This document shows, one piece after another, positions 51,643-60,576 of a stretch of DNA of 64,000 bases (positions are counted from its first letter, which is position 1; every line of letters begins with the position of its first letter). The notes below the pieces were generated by a model. The model searched no databases and had not been told where the DNA came from. It saw only the letters and a list, made by a program, of their open reading frames with translations. The position numbers and the translations under genes were made by a program. Where the stretch lies: contig NZ_JAACYW010000002.1 in NCBI RefSeq assembly GCF_015356825.1, positions 1 through 64,000 on the forward strand. Direction: 5' to 3'. Source of the DNA: Catenulispora rubra (GTDB taxonomy: Bacteria > Actinomycetota > Actinomycetes > Streptomycetales > Catenulisporaceae).

Positions 51643-51870
51643 CTAGGCCTGGTTCGGGTCACGGCGCCGGACGGTGATCGCCGGGCTGTCGCAGAACCGG
51701 CAGCGGCCGGCTGTCAACGGCGGCACTGCTCGCCGGCCGTAGGAGAAGAACGCGGCCTGGACCAGGCCGCGACCGTCGGGGATCTCCCGGATCTCGTACT
51801 CGCCCGACCAGCGCCGGCGGCAGCTGTGGCAGGCGAAGGGGTAGGACACCTGGATCGGGCCACTGCTCAT
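51643..51870 (-). CDS. Small zinc-ribbon protein 1
   Basis: A 75-residue protein with two CxxC knuckles: YPFACHSCRRRW and GRCRFCDSPAIT, separated by REIPDGRGLVQAAFFSYGRR. A paralogue lies at 53589-53831 with the same spacing. A zinc-binding FmdB-like fold is likely; function unknown. ATG 51870. It starts about 40 nt from operator M1 and may be controlled by the MarR protein encoded divergently. Confidence 0.68.
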   Translation of the reverse strand: MSSGPIQVSYPFACHSCRRRWSGEYEIREIPDGRGLVQAAFFSYGRRAVPPLTAGRCRFCDSPAITVRRRDPNQA

Positions 51871-51911
51871 TGGTGTCCCCCGTGCTCTGGCGTCCCTTAC
51901 GCCGGGAACCT

Positions 51912-51929
51912 TACCATTGCATTGTGCAA
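51912..51929 (+). promoter_or_regulatory. MarR-type operator M1 with -10
   Basis: TTGCA-TTG-TGCAA at 51917-51929, abutting a -10-like TACCAT (51912-51917) reading toward marR. The same 13-mer pattern occurs at 53096, 53896 and 56294. Confidence 0.6.
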
Positions 51930-52006
51930 CGCTTCGCGGGGCGTCCGGTGGGCGGGACAATGGAGTCGGGGCCGATCGGGCCCGGAAGCCGCACGGAGGG
52001 AGTGCC

Positions 52007-52537
52007 ATGGAGACATCGGGTCTGGACCGGGACGTCGAGGAGGTGACCGCGGCGGTGCTGTCCGCTTCCCGGCTGCTGGTGGCGCTGTCCGCGCGTGCCC
52101 TGGCCGACGTGGACGACACCCTGACGCTGCCGCAGCTGCGGACGTTGGCGGTGCTCGCCGCCGCCGGGCCGGTGAAGCTGGCCGCGCTGGCTGCGACGCT
52201 GGGGGTGAACCCCTCGACCGCGATGCGCATGGTCGGCCGCCTGGAGGCTGCCGGCCGGGTCCACCGCCACCCCAACCCCGACAACCGGCGCGAGGTCACC
52301 CTGACCCTCACCCCGGCCGGGCAGCGCCTGGTGGACCAGGTCATGGACCACCGGCACGCCGAGATCTCCAAACTCGTCGCCGGTCTGCCCGCGGGTGAAC
52401 GCAGCACCCTGGTCAAGGCGTTGCGTGCGTTCACCGCCGCGGCCGCCGGGCCGTTCGCCGACTCCCCGGACCACCCCGGCCTCCTGCTCACCGCGCAACG
52501 GCCGGACCACCCCGCTCAGACCCGGAGGCCGACATGA
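52007..52537 (+). CDS. MarR-family regulator
   Basis: A 176-residue winged-helix protein. TLPQLRTLAVLAAAGPVKLA, GVNPSTAMRMVGRLEAAGRV and wing NPDNRREVTLTLTPAGQRL are MarR-type. The ATG follows GGAGGG. Its promoter has operator M1, and similar operators precede the GNAT, ctaG and TerC-like genes in the next 5 kb, so it is the likely repressor of this cluster. The signal is unknown. It overlaps the next gene by 4 nt. Confidence 0.88.
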   Translation: METSGLDRDVEEVTAAVLSASRLLVALSARALADVDDTLTLPQLRTLAVLAAAGPVKLAALAATLGVNPSTAMRMVGRLEAAGRVHRHPNPDNRREVTLTLTPAGQRLVDQVMDHRHAEISKLVAGLPAGERSTLVKALRAFTAAAAGPFADSPDHPGLLLTAQRPDHPAQTRRPT

Positions 52538-53091
52538 CCACGTATCCTGACATCCTCACCGCGGGCCGCTACGGCTACGGCCGCCGCCGTGTCCACCGTG
52601 ACGACTTCGCCCGCGTCGTCTGCGCTCTGTTGCCGCCGCCGGGCGCCACCCGGATCCGGCCGCAGGTGGTCGTCGATTCCGACACGATGGTCCGGGCCGG
52701 CAAGCATTGTCGGCGGCTGGCCGAACGGCACAGCGGGGAACCGATCGCACGGCTCGCAGCTCAGGTCGCCGACCGGTTGCTGCACCCGGGGACCAACGGT
52801 GGACCCGGCGAACTGGTGCTGTATGCCGCGGCCCTGCTGTGCCGGGAAGAGCAGGCTCGCGCCACCGGCGCCGCAGCCGTCGACCTCGGGGAGAAACTGG
52901 AGGCCGCTTTCGCCGACCGGATCGCCACGGTGCTGGAGACCGCCGTGACCGCCCCCGTCCGTTTCACCATCGAAACCTCCTTCGACAGCGACCTCGTCCG
53001 CGGCAGCCGCCAGACCGGCATCGCCGCGCCCGCCGCTCCCGGAAGTCCCAGCCGACCCGGACCGCGCCCGCCGCGCCGGACTCGACCCTAG
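52534..53091 (+). CDS. Hypothetical protein coupled to marR
   Basis: A 185-residue protein, MTTYPDILTAGRYGYGRRRV onward, mostly helical, with a proline- and arginine-rich C-terminus (PSRPGPRPPRRTRP). I do not recognise the family. Its ATG overlaps the marR stop (ATGA), so it is co-translated and may modulate the regulator or be part of its response. No signal peptide or membrane helix. Confidence 0.6.
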   Translation: MTTYPDILTAGRYGYGRRRVHRDDFARVVCALLPPPGATRIRPQVVVDSDTMVRAGKHCRRLAERHSGEPIARLAAQVADRLLHPGTNGGPGELVLYAAALLCREEQARATGAAAVDLGEKLEAAFADRIATVLETAVTAPVRFTIETSFDSDLVRGSRQTGIAAPAAPGSPSRPGPRPPRRTRP

Positions 53092-53095
53092 AACG

Positions 53096-53108
53096 TTGCA
53101 TAGTGCAA
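53096..53108 (+). promoter_or_regulatory. MarR-type operator M2
   Basis: TTGCA-TAG-TGCAA lies 42 nt before the GNAT start. The -10 is not as clear as at M1, M3 and M4. Confidence 0.55.
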
Positions 53109-53149
53109 TGATATCGTGTGCGTATGATGACCACGGACTGCGATCGGGG

Positions 53150-53569
53150 ATGTCGGTCAGGCCGGCCGCGCCCATGGGTTCAAACGCGATGATCGATGTC
53201 AGAGACGAGCGGCACCTGGGGCGTTACACCGCCTACCACGGCGGCCGGCCGGTCGGCTGCGCCGAGTGGATCCTGGCCGGTGACACGGTGGTCCTGCCGC
53301 ACATGCAGGTCGACGCCGCCTACCACGACGCCGGGATCGGGTCGCTGCTGATGCGGCGTATCGCGGCCGACGCGGTCGACGACGGGCGTGCCGTCCTGCC
53401 GCTGTGTCCGTTCTCCAGAACCTGGAGCCGGCGCAACGCCGGCTCGGGCGCGGGTTCGGTCGTCCTGCCCGGCGAACTCGGTGTCCTGCACGCCGCACTG
53501 GCCGATTCGGACCCGGATCTGTGGACCCACGCCCGGACCCGTGCCCCGCACGGCCCGCCCACCAGCTGA
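53150..53569 (+). CDS. GNAT-type acetyltransferase
   Basis: A 139-residue protein with a compact GNAT/YjdJ-like fold: GRYTAYHGGRPVGCAEWILA, VVLPHMQVDAAYHDAGIGSL (acetyl-CoA loop at DAGIGS) and LLMRRIAADAVDDGRAVLPL followed by CPFSR, typical of small Gcn5-related enzymes with a C-x-F end. Substrate unknown. Start ATG 53150. Preceded by operator M2. Confidence 0.72.
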   Translation: MSVRPAAPMGSNAMIDVRDERHLGRYTAYHGGRPVGCAEWILAGDTVVLPHMQVDAAYHDAGIGSLLMRRIAADAVDDGRAVLPLCPFSRTWSRRNAGSGAGSVVLPGELGVLHAALADSDPDLWTHARTRAPHGPPTS

Positions 53570-53588
53570 ACGTTCGCCTGATCGTGGG

Positions 53589-53831
53589 TTACCCGGTCCG
53601 TCGCCGGGTAACCGGCCGTCGGCGTCGGCGGACGCCGATGCCGGGCGCGTCGCACCGCGGGCACTCGTCCTGGACCAGCGGCGAGCGGGCGCGGACGCCG
53701 TGCTGGAAGTAGAAGGCCTGGATCAGGCCGTCTGCTCCGCGGGTCTGCCGGATCTCGAACTCCTCCTCCCAGGCGTGTTCACACTGCACACACGCGAACG
53801 CGTACCTCAAGGTGACCGGCTCGGGGCTCAC
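53589..53831 (-). CDS. Small zinc-ribbon protein 2
   Basis: An 80-residue protein, paralogue of 51643-51870: YAFACVQCEHAWEEEFEIRQ, then DGLIQAFYFQHGVRARSPLV and ECPRCDAPGIGVRRRRR. Both CxxC pairs are kept. It starts GTG 53831 and is divergent from ctaG across operator M3. Function unknown. Confidence 0.66.
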   Translation of the reverse strand: MSPEPVTLRYAFACVQCEHAWEEEFEIRQTRGADGLIQAFYFQHGVRARSPLVQDECPRCDAPGIGVRRRRRPVTRRRTG

Positions 53832-53890
53832 CGCTGTTCCTCCCCTGATCGGCCCGGGGACCCGCTTCAACCGCGCGGTCGCGCCGAGAC

Positions 53891-53908
53891 TATCATTGCA
53901 GTATGCAA
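53891..53908 (+). promoter_or_regulatory. MarR-type operator M3 with -10
   Basis: TTGCA-GTA-TGCAA at 53896-53908 abuts -10 TATCAT (53891-53896), reading toward ctaG. The offset between -10 and operator is identical to M1 and M4. Confidence 0.6.
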
Positions 53909-53919
53909 CGATTTCCGGA

Positions 53920-55014
53920 GTGCCGCAGCCGGATCCCGCGGGTCGGGCGGTGAGTGGCCTTCCCGGTGTCCAGGGTCCAGCCGCTGCGGGTATGCCCGCC
54001 GTGGTCGGCCATACCGGACCGCCGGAACTGGTCAACGGCCGCTACCTGAGCACCTGGACCGCCGACCCGTGGATGCTGGCCCTGATCGTCCTGGCCGGGG
54101 GCTGCTATGCCGTCGCGCTGGTGCGGACCCGTCGAGCCGGAGGACGGTGGCGCTCCGGCCCGGCAGCGTTGTTCTTGCTCGGCCTGGCCAGTCTGGCCGT
54201 CGCCACGATGTCGTTCCTCGGGGTCTACGACCGGGTGCTGTTCTGGCCTCGGGCCGCTCAGAACGCGACTCTGCTGATGGTCACGCCGCAGCTGCTCGCG
54301 CTGGGCATGCCGCTCACCGTGCTGCGCGAGGCGCTGGGACCTGCGGGCCGGCGACGCCTGGATGTGGCTGTCGACTGCCGGGCGGCGCGCGTGGCCACCC
54401 ATCCCGCGCTGGTGTCGCTGATGCTCATGGTCACGCCGTTCTTGCTGTACTTCACCGGTTGGTACGAACTCACCCTCCGCAGCGCGACATTCAACGAACT
54501 GCTGCACCTGCAGTTGGTCGCCGTCGGGTACCTGTACTTTTGGACGAGGCTTCGCGCCGACCCGGTCCCGCGTCCCTTCCCGCACATCGCCGCGCTGTGG
54601 ATCACGTTCGCCGAAGCCATCGCCGACGGCACCCTCGGCATGCTCATCATGCTGAGGCACGCGCTGATCGGCTACGGCTACTACCATGCGCTGGGCCGCA
54701 CCTGGGGGCTGAGCGCCCATCAAGACCAGATCCTGGGCGGCGGCGCGCTGTGGCTGATCGGCGACCTGGCCGGCATCCCGTTCCTCGGCGCGGTATGGAT
54801 CCGCATGATCCGCGAAGACCGGGAGCAGGCCGCGGCGACGGACCGGTACCTGGACGATCTGGCCGCCGCCACCCCGCCGGACGGCCTGACGGTTCCCCCG
54901 GCAGCCGCCGGCGGCACCGCCGACCCGGACCGCCCCTGGTGGGAGACCGATCCGCGGCTCGCCCATCGTTACCGACGCCCGGGCACCGAACACGTCGACG
55001 GCTCGAACGTCTGA
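53920..55014 (+). CDS. ctaG: CtaG-type cytochrome oxidase assembly protein
   Basis: A protein of about 364 residues with seven membrane helices of the Caa3_CtaG family, implicated in copper delivery to cytochrome oxidase. Features are TADPWMLALIVLAGGCYAVA, VTPQLLALGMPLTVLREAL, FFLLY-type helix VTPFLLYFTGWYELTL, NELLHLQLVAVGYLYFW and DQILGGGALWLIGDLAGIPF. The start is uncertain: GTG 53920 lies very close to operator M3, so the transcript would have a very short leader; GTG 53950 is an alternative. Confidence 0.85.
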   Translation: MPQPDPAGRAVSGLPGVQGPAAAGMPAVVGHTGPPELVNGRYLSTWTADPWMLALIVLAGGCYAVALVRTRRAGGRWRSGPAALFLLGLASLAVATMSFLGVYDRVLFWPRAAQNATLLMVTPQLLALGMPLTVLREALGPAGRRRLDVAVDCRAARVATHPALVSLMLMVTPFLLYFTGWYELTLRSATFNELLHLQLVAVGYLYFWTRLRADPVPRPFPHIAALWITFAEAIADGTLGMLIMLRHALIGYGYYHALGRTWGLSAHQDQILGGGALWLIGDLAGIPFLGAVWIRMIREDREQAAATDRYLDDLAAATPPDGLTVPPAAAGGTADPDRPWWETDPRLAHRYRRPGTEHVDGSNV

Positions 55015-55096
55015 CCGATAACTATGCAGCCGAATGCTGTCCAGCAGTCGATGCGCCGCGGGAATCCGGGACCCATCGGCCACCGGTCGAGCCCGG

Positions 55097-56143
55097 TTAT
55101 ACCCGATGGTCGCGTCGGCGCCTCACGGCCACCGAGTGCAGGAACGCTGCGGCGATCATGGCGGTGCCGGCCAGGGAGGCGAACCAGTCCGGTATATCCC
55201 GGCCGATCTCGACCAGCAGCAGCACGGCCAGCACGCCGATGGAGTAGTAGGCGCCGTGCTCCAGGTAGACGTAACGGTCCAGGGCCTTCCTGCGCACCAG
55301 ATAGACCGTCAGGCAGCGCACGTAGGCTGTCCCGATGCCCAGGCCGATGGCGAACAGCGCGATGTTGACGGTGACCGAGAATCCGCCCATGACGCTGTCG
55401 AAGGAGAAGCTGGCGTCCAGCAACTCCAGGTAGCAGAACAGCATCAGGGCTCGCCGCCCGGTCGGCGCCGCCTGCCCGCGATCGGAGGCCAGCACCTGGC
55501 TGCGGCCCTCGGCCGCGGCGCTCAAGTACCTGACCGCCAGGTAGGAGACCAGGCCGATCACGCCGGCGAACGGTACGCCGAGGCGGTGGTCACGGCCGAA
55601 CGTCGACGCCGCCACCGCCAGGAACCCGGCCACGACGGCGACCTGCGCCAGGGTCAGGGTCCTGCTACCGAAGCGGGCCAGGCGGGCGGTGCGGTTCTCG
55701 ATCCAGGTCAGCCAGGTCCGTTCGCGGTCGCCGTCCAACAGGAAGCCCAAGAAGATCATCAGGAGGAACACGCCGCCGAACGCGGCGATCAGCGGCTGGA
55801 CCTTCAGGATCTGCTGTCGGTACCCGGCCGGGTCGTCGAACGAGCTGCGCACCACGGCCACCGGGTCCCGCCGGGTGGCGGCGACCAGCACGAGCGTGGG
55901 GATGAGCAGGCGCATCCCCAGGACCGCGACCAGGATCCCGACGGAGAGGAACACCTTCTGCCAGTAGTCGTTGAAGCGCCGCAGGACGGTCGCGTTGACC
56001 ACCGCGTTGTCGAACGACAGGGCGACCTCCAGCACCGCCAGCATCGCCACCACCGCGGCCGATTCGACGCCGCCGAGCCACCACGCCCCGGCCACTCCCG
56101 CGACCGTGACGGCGTAGGCCACGCCGAACCCGCGTCCGCTCAT
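55097..56143 (-). CDS. TerC-like DUF475 membrane protein
   Basis: A 348-residue protein with about nine helices of the TerC/DUF475 family, implicated in tellurite resistance and metal (Mn) homeostasis. The two hallmark acidic motifs are present: LEVALSFDNAVVNATVL near residue 38 and LELLDASFSFDSVMGGF near 240. It is the only gene under operator M4, 150 nt upstream, and ends just after ctaG, convergently. Confidence 0.85.
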   Translation of the reverse strand: MSGRGFGVAYAVTVAGVAGAWWLGGVESAAVVAMLAVLEVALSFDNAVVNATVLRRFNDYWQKVFLSVGILVAVLGMRLLIPTLVLVAATRRDPVAVVRSSFDDPAGYRQQILKVQPLIAAFGGVFLLMIFLGFLLDGDRERTWLTWIENRTARLARFGSRTLTLAQVAVVAGFLAVAASTFGRDHRLGVPFAGVIGLVSYLAVRYLSAAAEGRSQVLASDRGQAAPTGRRALMLFCYLELLDASFSFDSVMGGFSVTVNIALFAIGLGIGTAYVRCLTVYLVRRKALDRYVYLEHGAYYSIGVLAVLLLVEIGRDIPDWFASLAGTAMIAAAFLHSVAVRRRRDHRV

Positions 56144-56293
56144 CCCGCAGCCTTCCTCGCCGGCCGGCCGGCACCCTGGTGCCGACGGGCCGGCAGTGCT
56201 CGCCGTCCGTGGGCCAGTGCATTGTCGTCGGACCCGTACCGGCTACGCAGGACCCTGCGGTCGGCCGGCTGGGGAACGGGTCCGACGGCAACC

Positions 56294-56311
56294 TTGCACT
56301 ATGCAATAGTA
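56294..56311 (-). promoter_or_regulatory. MarR-type operator M4 with -10
   Basis: On the minus strand -10 TACTAT (56311-56306) abuts TTGCA-TAG-TGCAA (56306-56294), reading toward the TerC-like gene. Same offset as M1 and M3. Confidence 0.6.
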
Positions 56312-57075
56312 CAGTCATCACACGATCCTGTCTTCACCCGGCTGCCAGAGCGGAGGCCGTTGCACAGGCACATGCGCCAGCCTGACATCGTCGCCGCCGA
56401 AACGTCGGCTTCATCAAGCACCGCATCACGCCTTCCCGACGTGCCGACCCCCGTCCACCGCCGACGTCTGCGCCCCTGGTCCCGGCTCGCAGCCCGGATC
56501 CAGCGGCTGTGTGATCTCCAGGTGAGTACGAGGTGGTGCACGACGCGGCCAGGAACGCGTGGTCGGCCCGGATCGCGGCTGCCAGGATCGGCATCACCTT
56601 GGCAGCGCGCCGGGTGGCTTCGCGGTCTTGTGCGAGATCTGGTTTGCCGCCGAGTCAAGAAGCCTTGGACCCGGGCCGTGTTCCGCCTCGGCGAACGCGA
56701 CGGGATCCGTATCGGCCGGTCAAGCAACCGTGCGTCCGTGACCGGTGGCCGGGATGAGCCCGACCGCTCACGGGCGAGGGCCGCAGGAAGCCATGTCGCC
56801 GAGACCCAAGGGCGTGCGGCCGGACCGCCGGATGCATGCCGTCGTTTGGCGTTGGCTTCACGGGGATGAGGCGCGTATGAGGCGAGGCGCGCGGCGGTCC
56901 GGACCACCGCCACCAGCGACCGGCGCGGCGCGGCCGTCAGGTGGCTGAGCGATTCCCTTTCACCGGTGATCGCCAGTTGTTAGTTTGGTGTGAGCGGCGC
57001 CGCTTCGCGGTCGTCTGGTGAGCCGAAGTCTGGTCGGCACTTCGAGTCCTGTCGCCCCTGAAAGGCACCGCCGCG
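56312..57075. other. Intergenic, no supported gene
   Basis: About 760 bases with several open frames on both strands, none with a recognised family or ribosome-binding site. It may hold a decayed gene around 56500-56700. Confidence 0.4.
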
Positions 57076-58503
57076 ATGCGCAGTGTGGAGATCGTCCTCG
57101 CCCTGGTGGTGCTGGCGACGGTGGTGGCCGCGCTGGCCCGGCGGCTCAGCGTCCCGGCCCCCTCGCTGCTGGTCGTGGCCGGGGTGGTGGTCGGATCGTT
57201 GCCCGGGGTCCCGGACGTGCGCGTCACCCCGGAGGTCGTTTCGCTGGTGGTGCTGCCGCCACTGCTGTACGCCGCGGGGGAGGAGCTGGCCTGGCGGGAT
57301 CTGCGATCGGTGTGGAGGCCGGTCACGGTGCTGGCCGTCGGCCTGGTGCTGGCCACGGCTGCCGCCGTGGGCGCGGTGGCGTCCGTGCTGACGCCGCTTC
57401 CGGCCTCGATGGCCTTCGTGCTGGGCGCGATCCTGGCCTCCACCGACCCGGTCGCCGTCACCGCGCTGGGCCGGCGGCTGGCGCTGCCGGCGAAGATCCA
57501 GGCCCTGGTGCAGGCCGAGTCGCTCTTCAACGACGCCACGTCCTTGGTGCTGTTCCGGGTCGCGGTCACCCTGGCCGTCGCGTCCGGCGGCATCGCCTGG
57601 GGACACGCCGCCGGGCAGTTCCTGACACTCGGCGGGGGCGGCGCGGCCGTCGGCGCCCTCGCCGCATTCGGGGCTGTGCTGATCCGCCGCCGCACCGTCG
57701 ACCCGGTCATGGACACCGTCATCGCCCTGGTCGCTCCCTACGCGACCTACGTACTGGCCGAGGCGTTGCACGTTTCGGGGGTGACAGCGGTCGTCGTCGC
57801 TTCGGTGATCGTCGGCACGCAGACCGCCCGTATCACCTCCGCGCACACTCGCCTGGAGCTGCACGCCGTGTATGCCACGGTGGTGTTCCTGCTCGAATCG
57901 GTGATCTTCTCGCTGATCGGGCTGGAGCTGCCCACCCTGGTCCGTGCGGCCCACGGGGCGGCGTGGCTCTGGCAGGCCGCGACCATCGCCGCGGTGCTGA
58001 TCGTGATGCGGGCGCTGTGGGTGTTCCCGACCTCGGCGGCCACTCAGCGCCGCGCCGGCGCCGAGCATGTGTCCTGGTGGAAGCCGGCGGTGGTGTCCTG
58101 GGCCGGAGCGCGGGGCGTCGTACCGCTGGCCGCCGCCTTGTCCGTGCCGCTGACTGCCGGCAGCGGCGCGGCACTGCCCGGCCGGGATCTGCTACTCCTG
58201 CTCACCACCACCGTGATCGTGTTCACCCTCGTTGTCCAGGGCTTCACATTGGAGCCTCTGGTGCGACGCTCCCGTATCGCCCAGCCGGCCGCCGACAACC
58301 GCGCCGAGCAGAACCGGGCCCGGCTGGCCATGGCCCGCGCCGCGCTGGCGGAGCTGGAGGACCGTTCGGGTACCGAGCCTGAGGTCGCCGTCGAACAGCT
58401 GCGGCATGCCCCCTGCGCGCCAGAATCAAGCACGAAAGTCAGGAGTCCGACAGTACCCGGCAGCCGAGCGCTTCCGCCTCCGCCGAGCTGCGCCGAGACC
58501 TGA
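57076..58503 (+). CDS. CPA1-family Na+/H+ antiporter with frameshifted tail
   Basis: A 475-residue antiporter with about 12 helices. The ion-binding core is intact: ASTDPVAVTALGRRL and AESLFNDATSLVLFR, plus RGVVPLAAALSVPL near the end. After about residue 445 the frame leaves the family. Reading with one extra C in the C-run at 58406-58410 restores LRARIKHESQ and AELRRDLIAVETEALTRMYA through LDLEEAGLAD, ending at 58619. The regulatory cytoplasmic tail is thus lost or made by frameshifting, or the sequence has an error. Transport should survive. Confidence 0.88.
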   Translation: MRSVEIVLALVVLATVVAALARRLSVPAPSLLVVAGVVVGSLPGVPDVRVTPEVVSLVVLPPLLYAAGEELAWRDLRSVWRPVTVLAVGLVLATAAAVGAVASVLTPLPASMAFVLGAILASTDPVAVTALGRRLALPAKIQALVQAESLFNDATSLVLFRVAVTLAVASGGIAWGHAAGQFLTLGGGGAAVGALAAFGAVLIRRRTVDPVMDTVIALVAPYATYVLAEALHVSGVTAVVVASVIVGTQTARITSAHTRLELHAVYATVVFLLESVIFSLIGLELPTLVRAAHGAAWLWQAATIAAVLIVMRALWVFPTSAATQRRAGAEHVSWWKPAVVSWAGARGVVPLAAALSVPLTAGSGAALPGRDLLLLLTTTVIVFTLVVQGFTLEPLVRRSRIAQPAADNRAEQNRARLAMARAALAELEDRSGTEPEVAVEQLRHAPCAPESSTKVRSPTVPGSRALPPPPSCAET

Positions 58504-58619
58504 TCGCCGTCGAGACCGAGGCCCTGACCCGGATGTACGCCGACGGGCAGATCGGCGACGCTACGCGGCGCCGCCTGCAACGCGTCCTGGACTTGGAGGA
58601 AGCCGGCCTGGCCGACTGA

Positions 58620-59150
58620 CGCCGCAGCGGAACCCGTCGTGCCGTGCGTGACCGTGGCTACGCGACGACATGGCGGGGCCGAGGTCGCCGGGGGTCGCGC
58701 GAGTATTCGACGTGGTAGCGCGCTACCCGCTAAGCATCGGGTAGCGCTGTCCGGTCAGCCGGGGCCCTTGGACGACAGGAGGCGGCGTGCCGGCTATCGG
58801 CCGGCGCACTCGACTGAGTGTCCGTCTCCGACGTGGCTTGGCGCCCATGGTAGGTTGCCGTCGTCGACGATGGTTTCCTCCGGGCACCTGCATCAGAGGC
58901 CCTGACCAAACGGTTGGTCAGGGCCGTCCCAGCCGCTCGGCGGCGACTCGCAGCGGTTCGCAGCTTGACTCGGCGGCCGCGGCGTTACCGTGAGCTTTGC
59001 CCAGGAAAGCAGTTGTCGACTACCGCGCCGCCGGACCAGGGTGCCGCCTGGGGCCGTTTGAAGAAGCGTCGCAGGCGAGCTCACCGAAGCCTGCGATGTC
59101 AGGCGTCGCTCCTGGTGGACACCGCGTGTCGTTGCGGAGTGCGTCAGTCT
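58620..59150. other. Intergenic with a strong hairpin
   Basis: No supported gene. It contains the perfect inverted repeat at 58898-58925 described separately. Confidence 0.45.
58898..58925. terminator. Perfect 12-bp inverted repeat, 4-nt loop
   Basis: GGCCCTGACCAA and TTGGTCAGGGCC pair completely around ACGG. No T-run follows on either side, so it could be an actinobacterial hairpin terminator between convergent transcripts (antiporter and lipoprotein remnant) or a TetR-type operator. Its location between convergent genes favours termination. Confidence 0.5.
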
Positions 59151-59897
59151 TCAGCCGGTGGGGTTCACCACGGTGGCCTCGCTGGTCTCCAGTTCGGGTA
59201 GCAGGCCGGCCAGCACCAGGATCGCCGCGAGGTGCTTGGCCTCGACCTGGCCGGTCAGGCCACTGAATTGCATCTGGGTCGGCAGCGACGCGCTGTTCGA
59301 CTGTGCCGGCGGAGGCCACGATGCCGTCCCAGAGAAGGCCTGGAAGTCGCTCTCGGCCTGCGCCGGGATCGCCGAGCTCGGCACCGGCTACGTCATACGG
59401 GTGGGCGAGACGGCGGTCAGCACCGGGCGGAAGGTCACCGCTACCGGTGCCCCGAGTGTCTTCATGACGTCGACCTGGGCGGCGACGCCGTCGATGGTGA
59501 TGTGTCTGCCGGATGCGGTCACCGTTACCGGCTTGCCCGGGATGAGCACGGCGCGGTCCTTGGCGACCTGCACCATGGCGGCCGGCGCGTCCGCGGACGG
59601 GTGTCCGGTGGCTGTGAACACCACCCGTGCCGACAGGTCCCGCCCGGACCGGAGGAATCAACCGGGCCCAGCGGAGAGTAGGGGCAGAAACCTCGGGGCC
59701 GGGGAGGAAGCGGCGGTCGCCGTTCCGCCGGAGGCACTGGCCGCCGGCGCTGCGGTCAAACCCGGCGCGGGACTGCTGGTCGCAGAAGCTCGATGCGACG
59801 AGGACGAGGAACTGGACGAGCATCCGATCACGGTGACTGTGGCTAACAAGGTTCCCATGACCGCGCCCGTCTTGAGGGCACAGAGGATCCCAGGCAT
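59151..59897 (-). pseudogene. Secreted lipoprotein gene, frameshifted with nonsense codon
   Basis: It starts at ATG 59897 behind GGGAGCC with a lipoprotein signal MGTLLATVTVIGCSSSSS (lipobox Cys) and an Ala/Ser/Thr-rich linker. A frameshift between about 59660 and 59630 leads to VVFTATGHPSADAPAAMVQV and HITIDGVAAQVDVMKTLGAP. An in-frame TAG at 59388-59390 interrupts it, and the same frame continues ESDFQAFSGTASWPPPAQSN to 59151. The intact protein would be about 250 residues. Ligand and role unknown. Confidence 0.6.
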
Positions 59898-60576
59898 TGA
59901 CGGCTCCCGATGGTAGATGTCCACCTTGCAGATCCCCGTGTCGCCCGGCCAGACGGGCCCGGCTTGAGCGTCAGACTTCACCAGACGCCAGTCTGCGGAG
60001 GAATCGGGGTTTTACCGACTGTTGTGGCGCGTTGAGCCCGGCGATCCTGCCGCAGCTGTGCCAGATGCGGCGCGCTAGGCGATGGGTTCGAGGCGGCGGG
60101 CACAGTTCAGCGGCTTTTCGACGGTAGGAACGTTGGCGTTGAACCAGGCGCCCTGACAGAAGGTGTGACGGCGCGGACCGGCCGACTGAAGCAGTGGCAG
60201 GAATTCTGCGGCCGCGTACCGGTGCTGCCGATGTACAGACCCGCGTCCACAGGACGTCGAACGTTAGTGGATGTCGGATGAGGTCTGTCAGCGGTGTGGC
60301 GTCAGGGCTGGCGGCCCAAGGGGTGTTCGCAGCCCGCCCGCGCCTTCCGGATCCGCGTTCTGCAGATGCGGCCATCGGCCGGAGACGAAGTCGATGGTGC
60401 AGTGTGTGAACACCCATGCCATCTCGGCCGCGAGAAGAGATGTATGTTGTCGTGCCCGGTGCCTGCTCCGGACGGTCCGCTGTCGTCGTGACCCCGGTCT
60501 TTCCCGGGTTCCGTGGCTCCTCGCTTGCAGGCAGGATCGACGACGAGAAGTCGGGACGGGCTCGGGAGGGTGCGGT
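59898..60576. other. Intergenic, no supported gene
   Basis: About 680 bases between divergent lipoprotein genes. I see no recognisable coding region. The last 20 bases contain GGGAGGG, the ribosome-binding site of the next gene. Confidence 0.4.

Noticed and set aside
56334-56913. Several open frames between the TerC-like and antiporter genes
   Set aside because: None has a ribosome-binding site, family motif or consistent codon bias on either strand.
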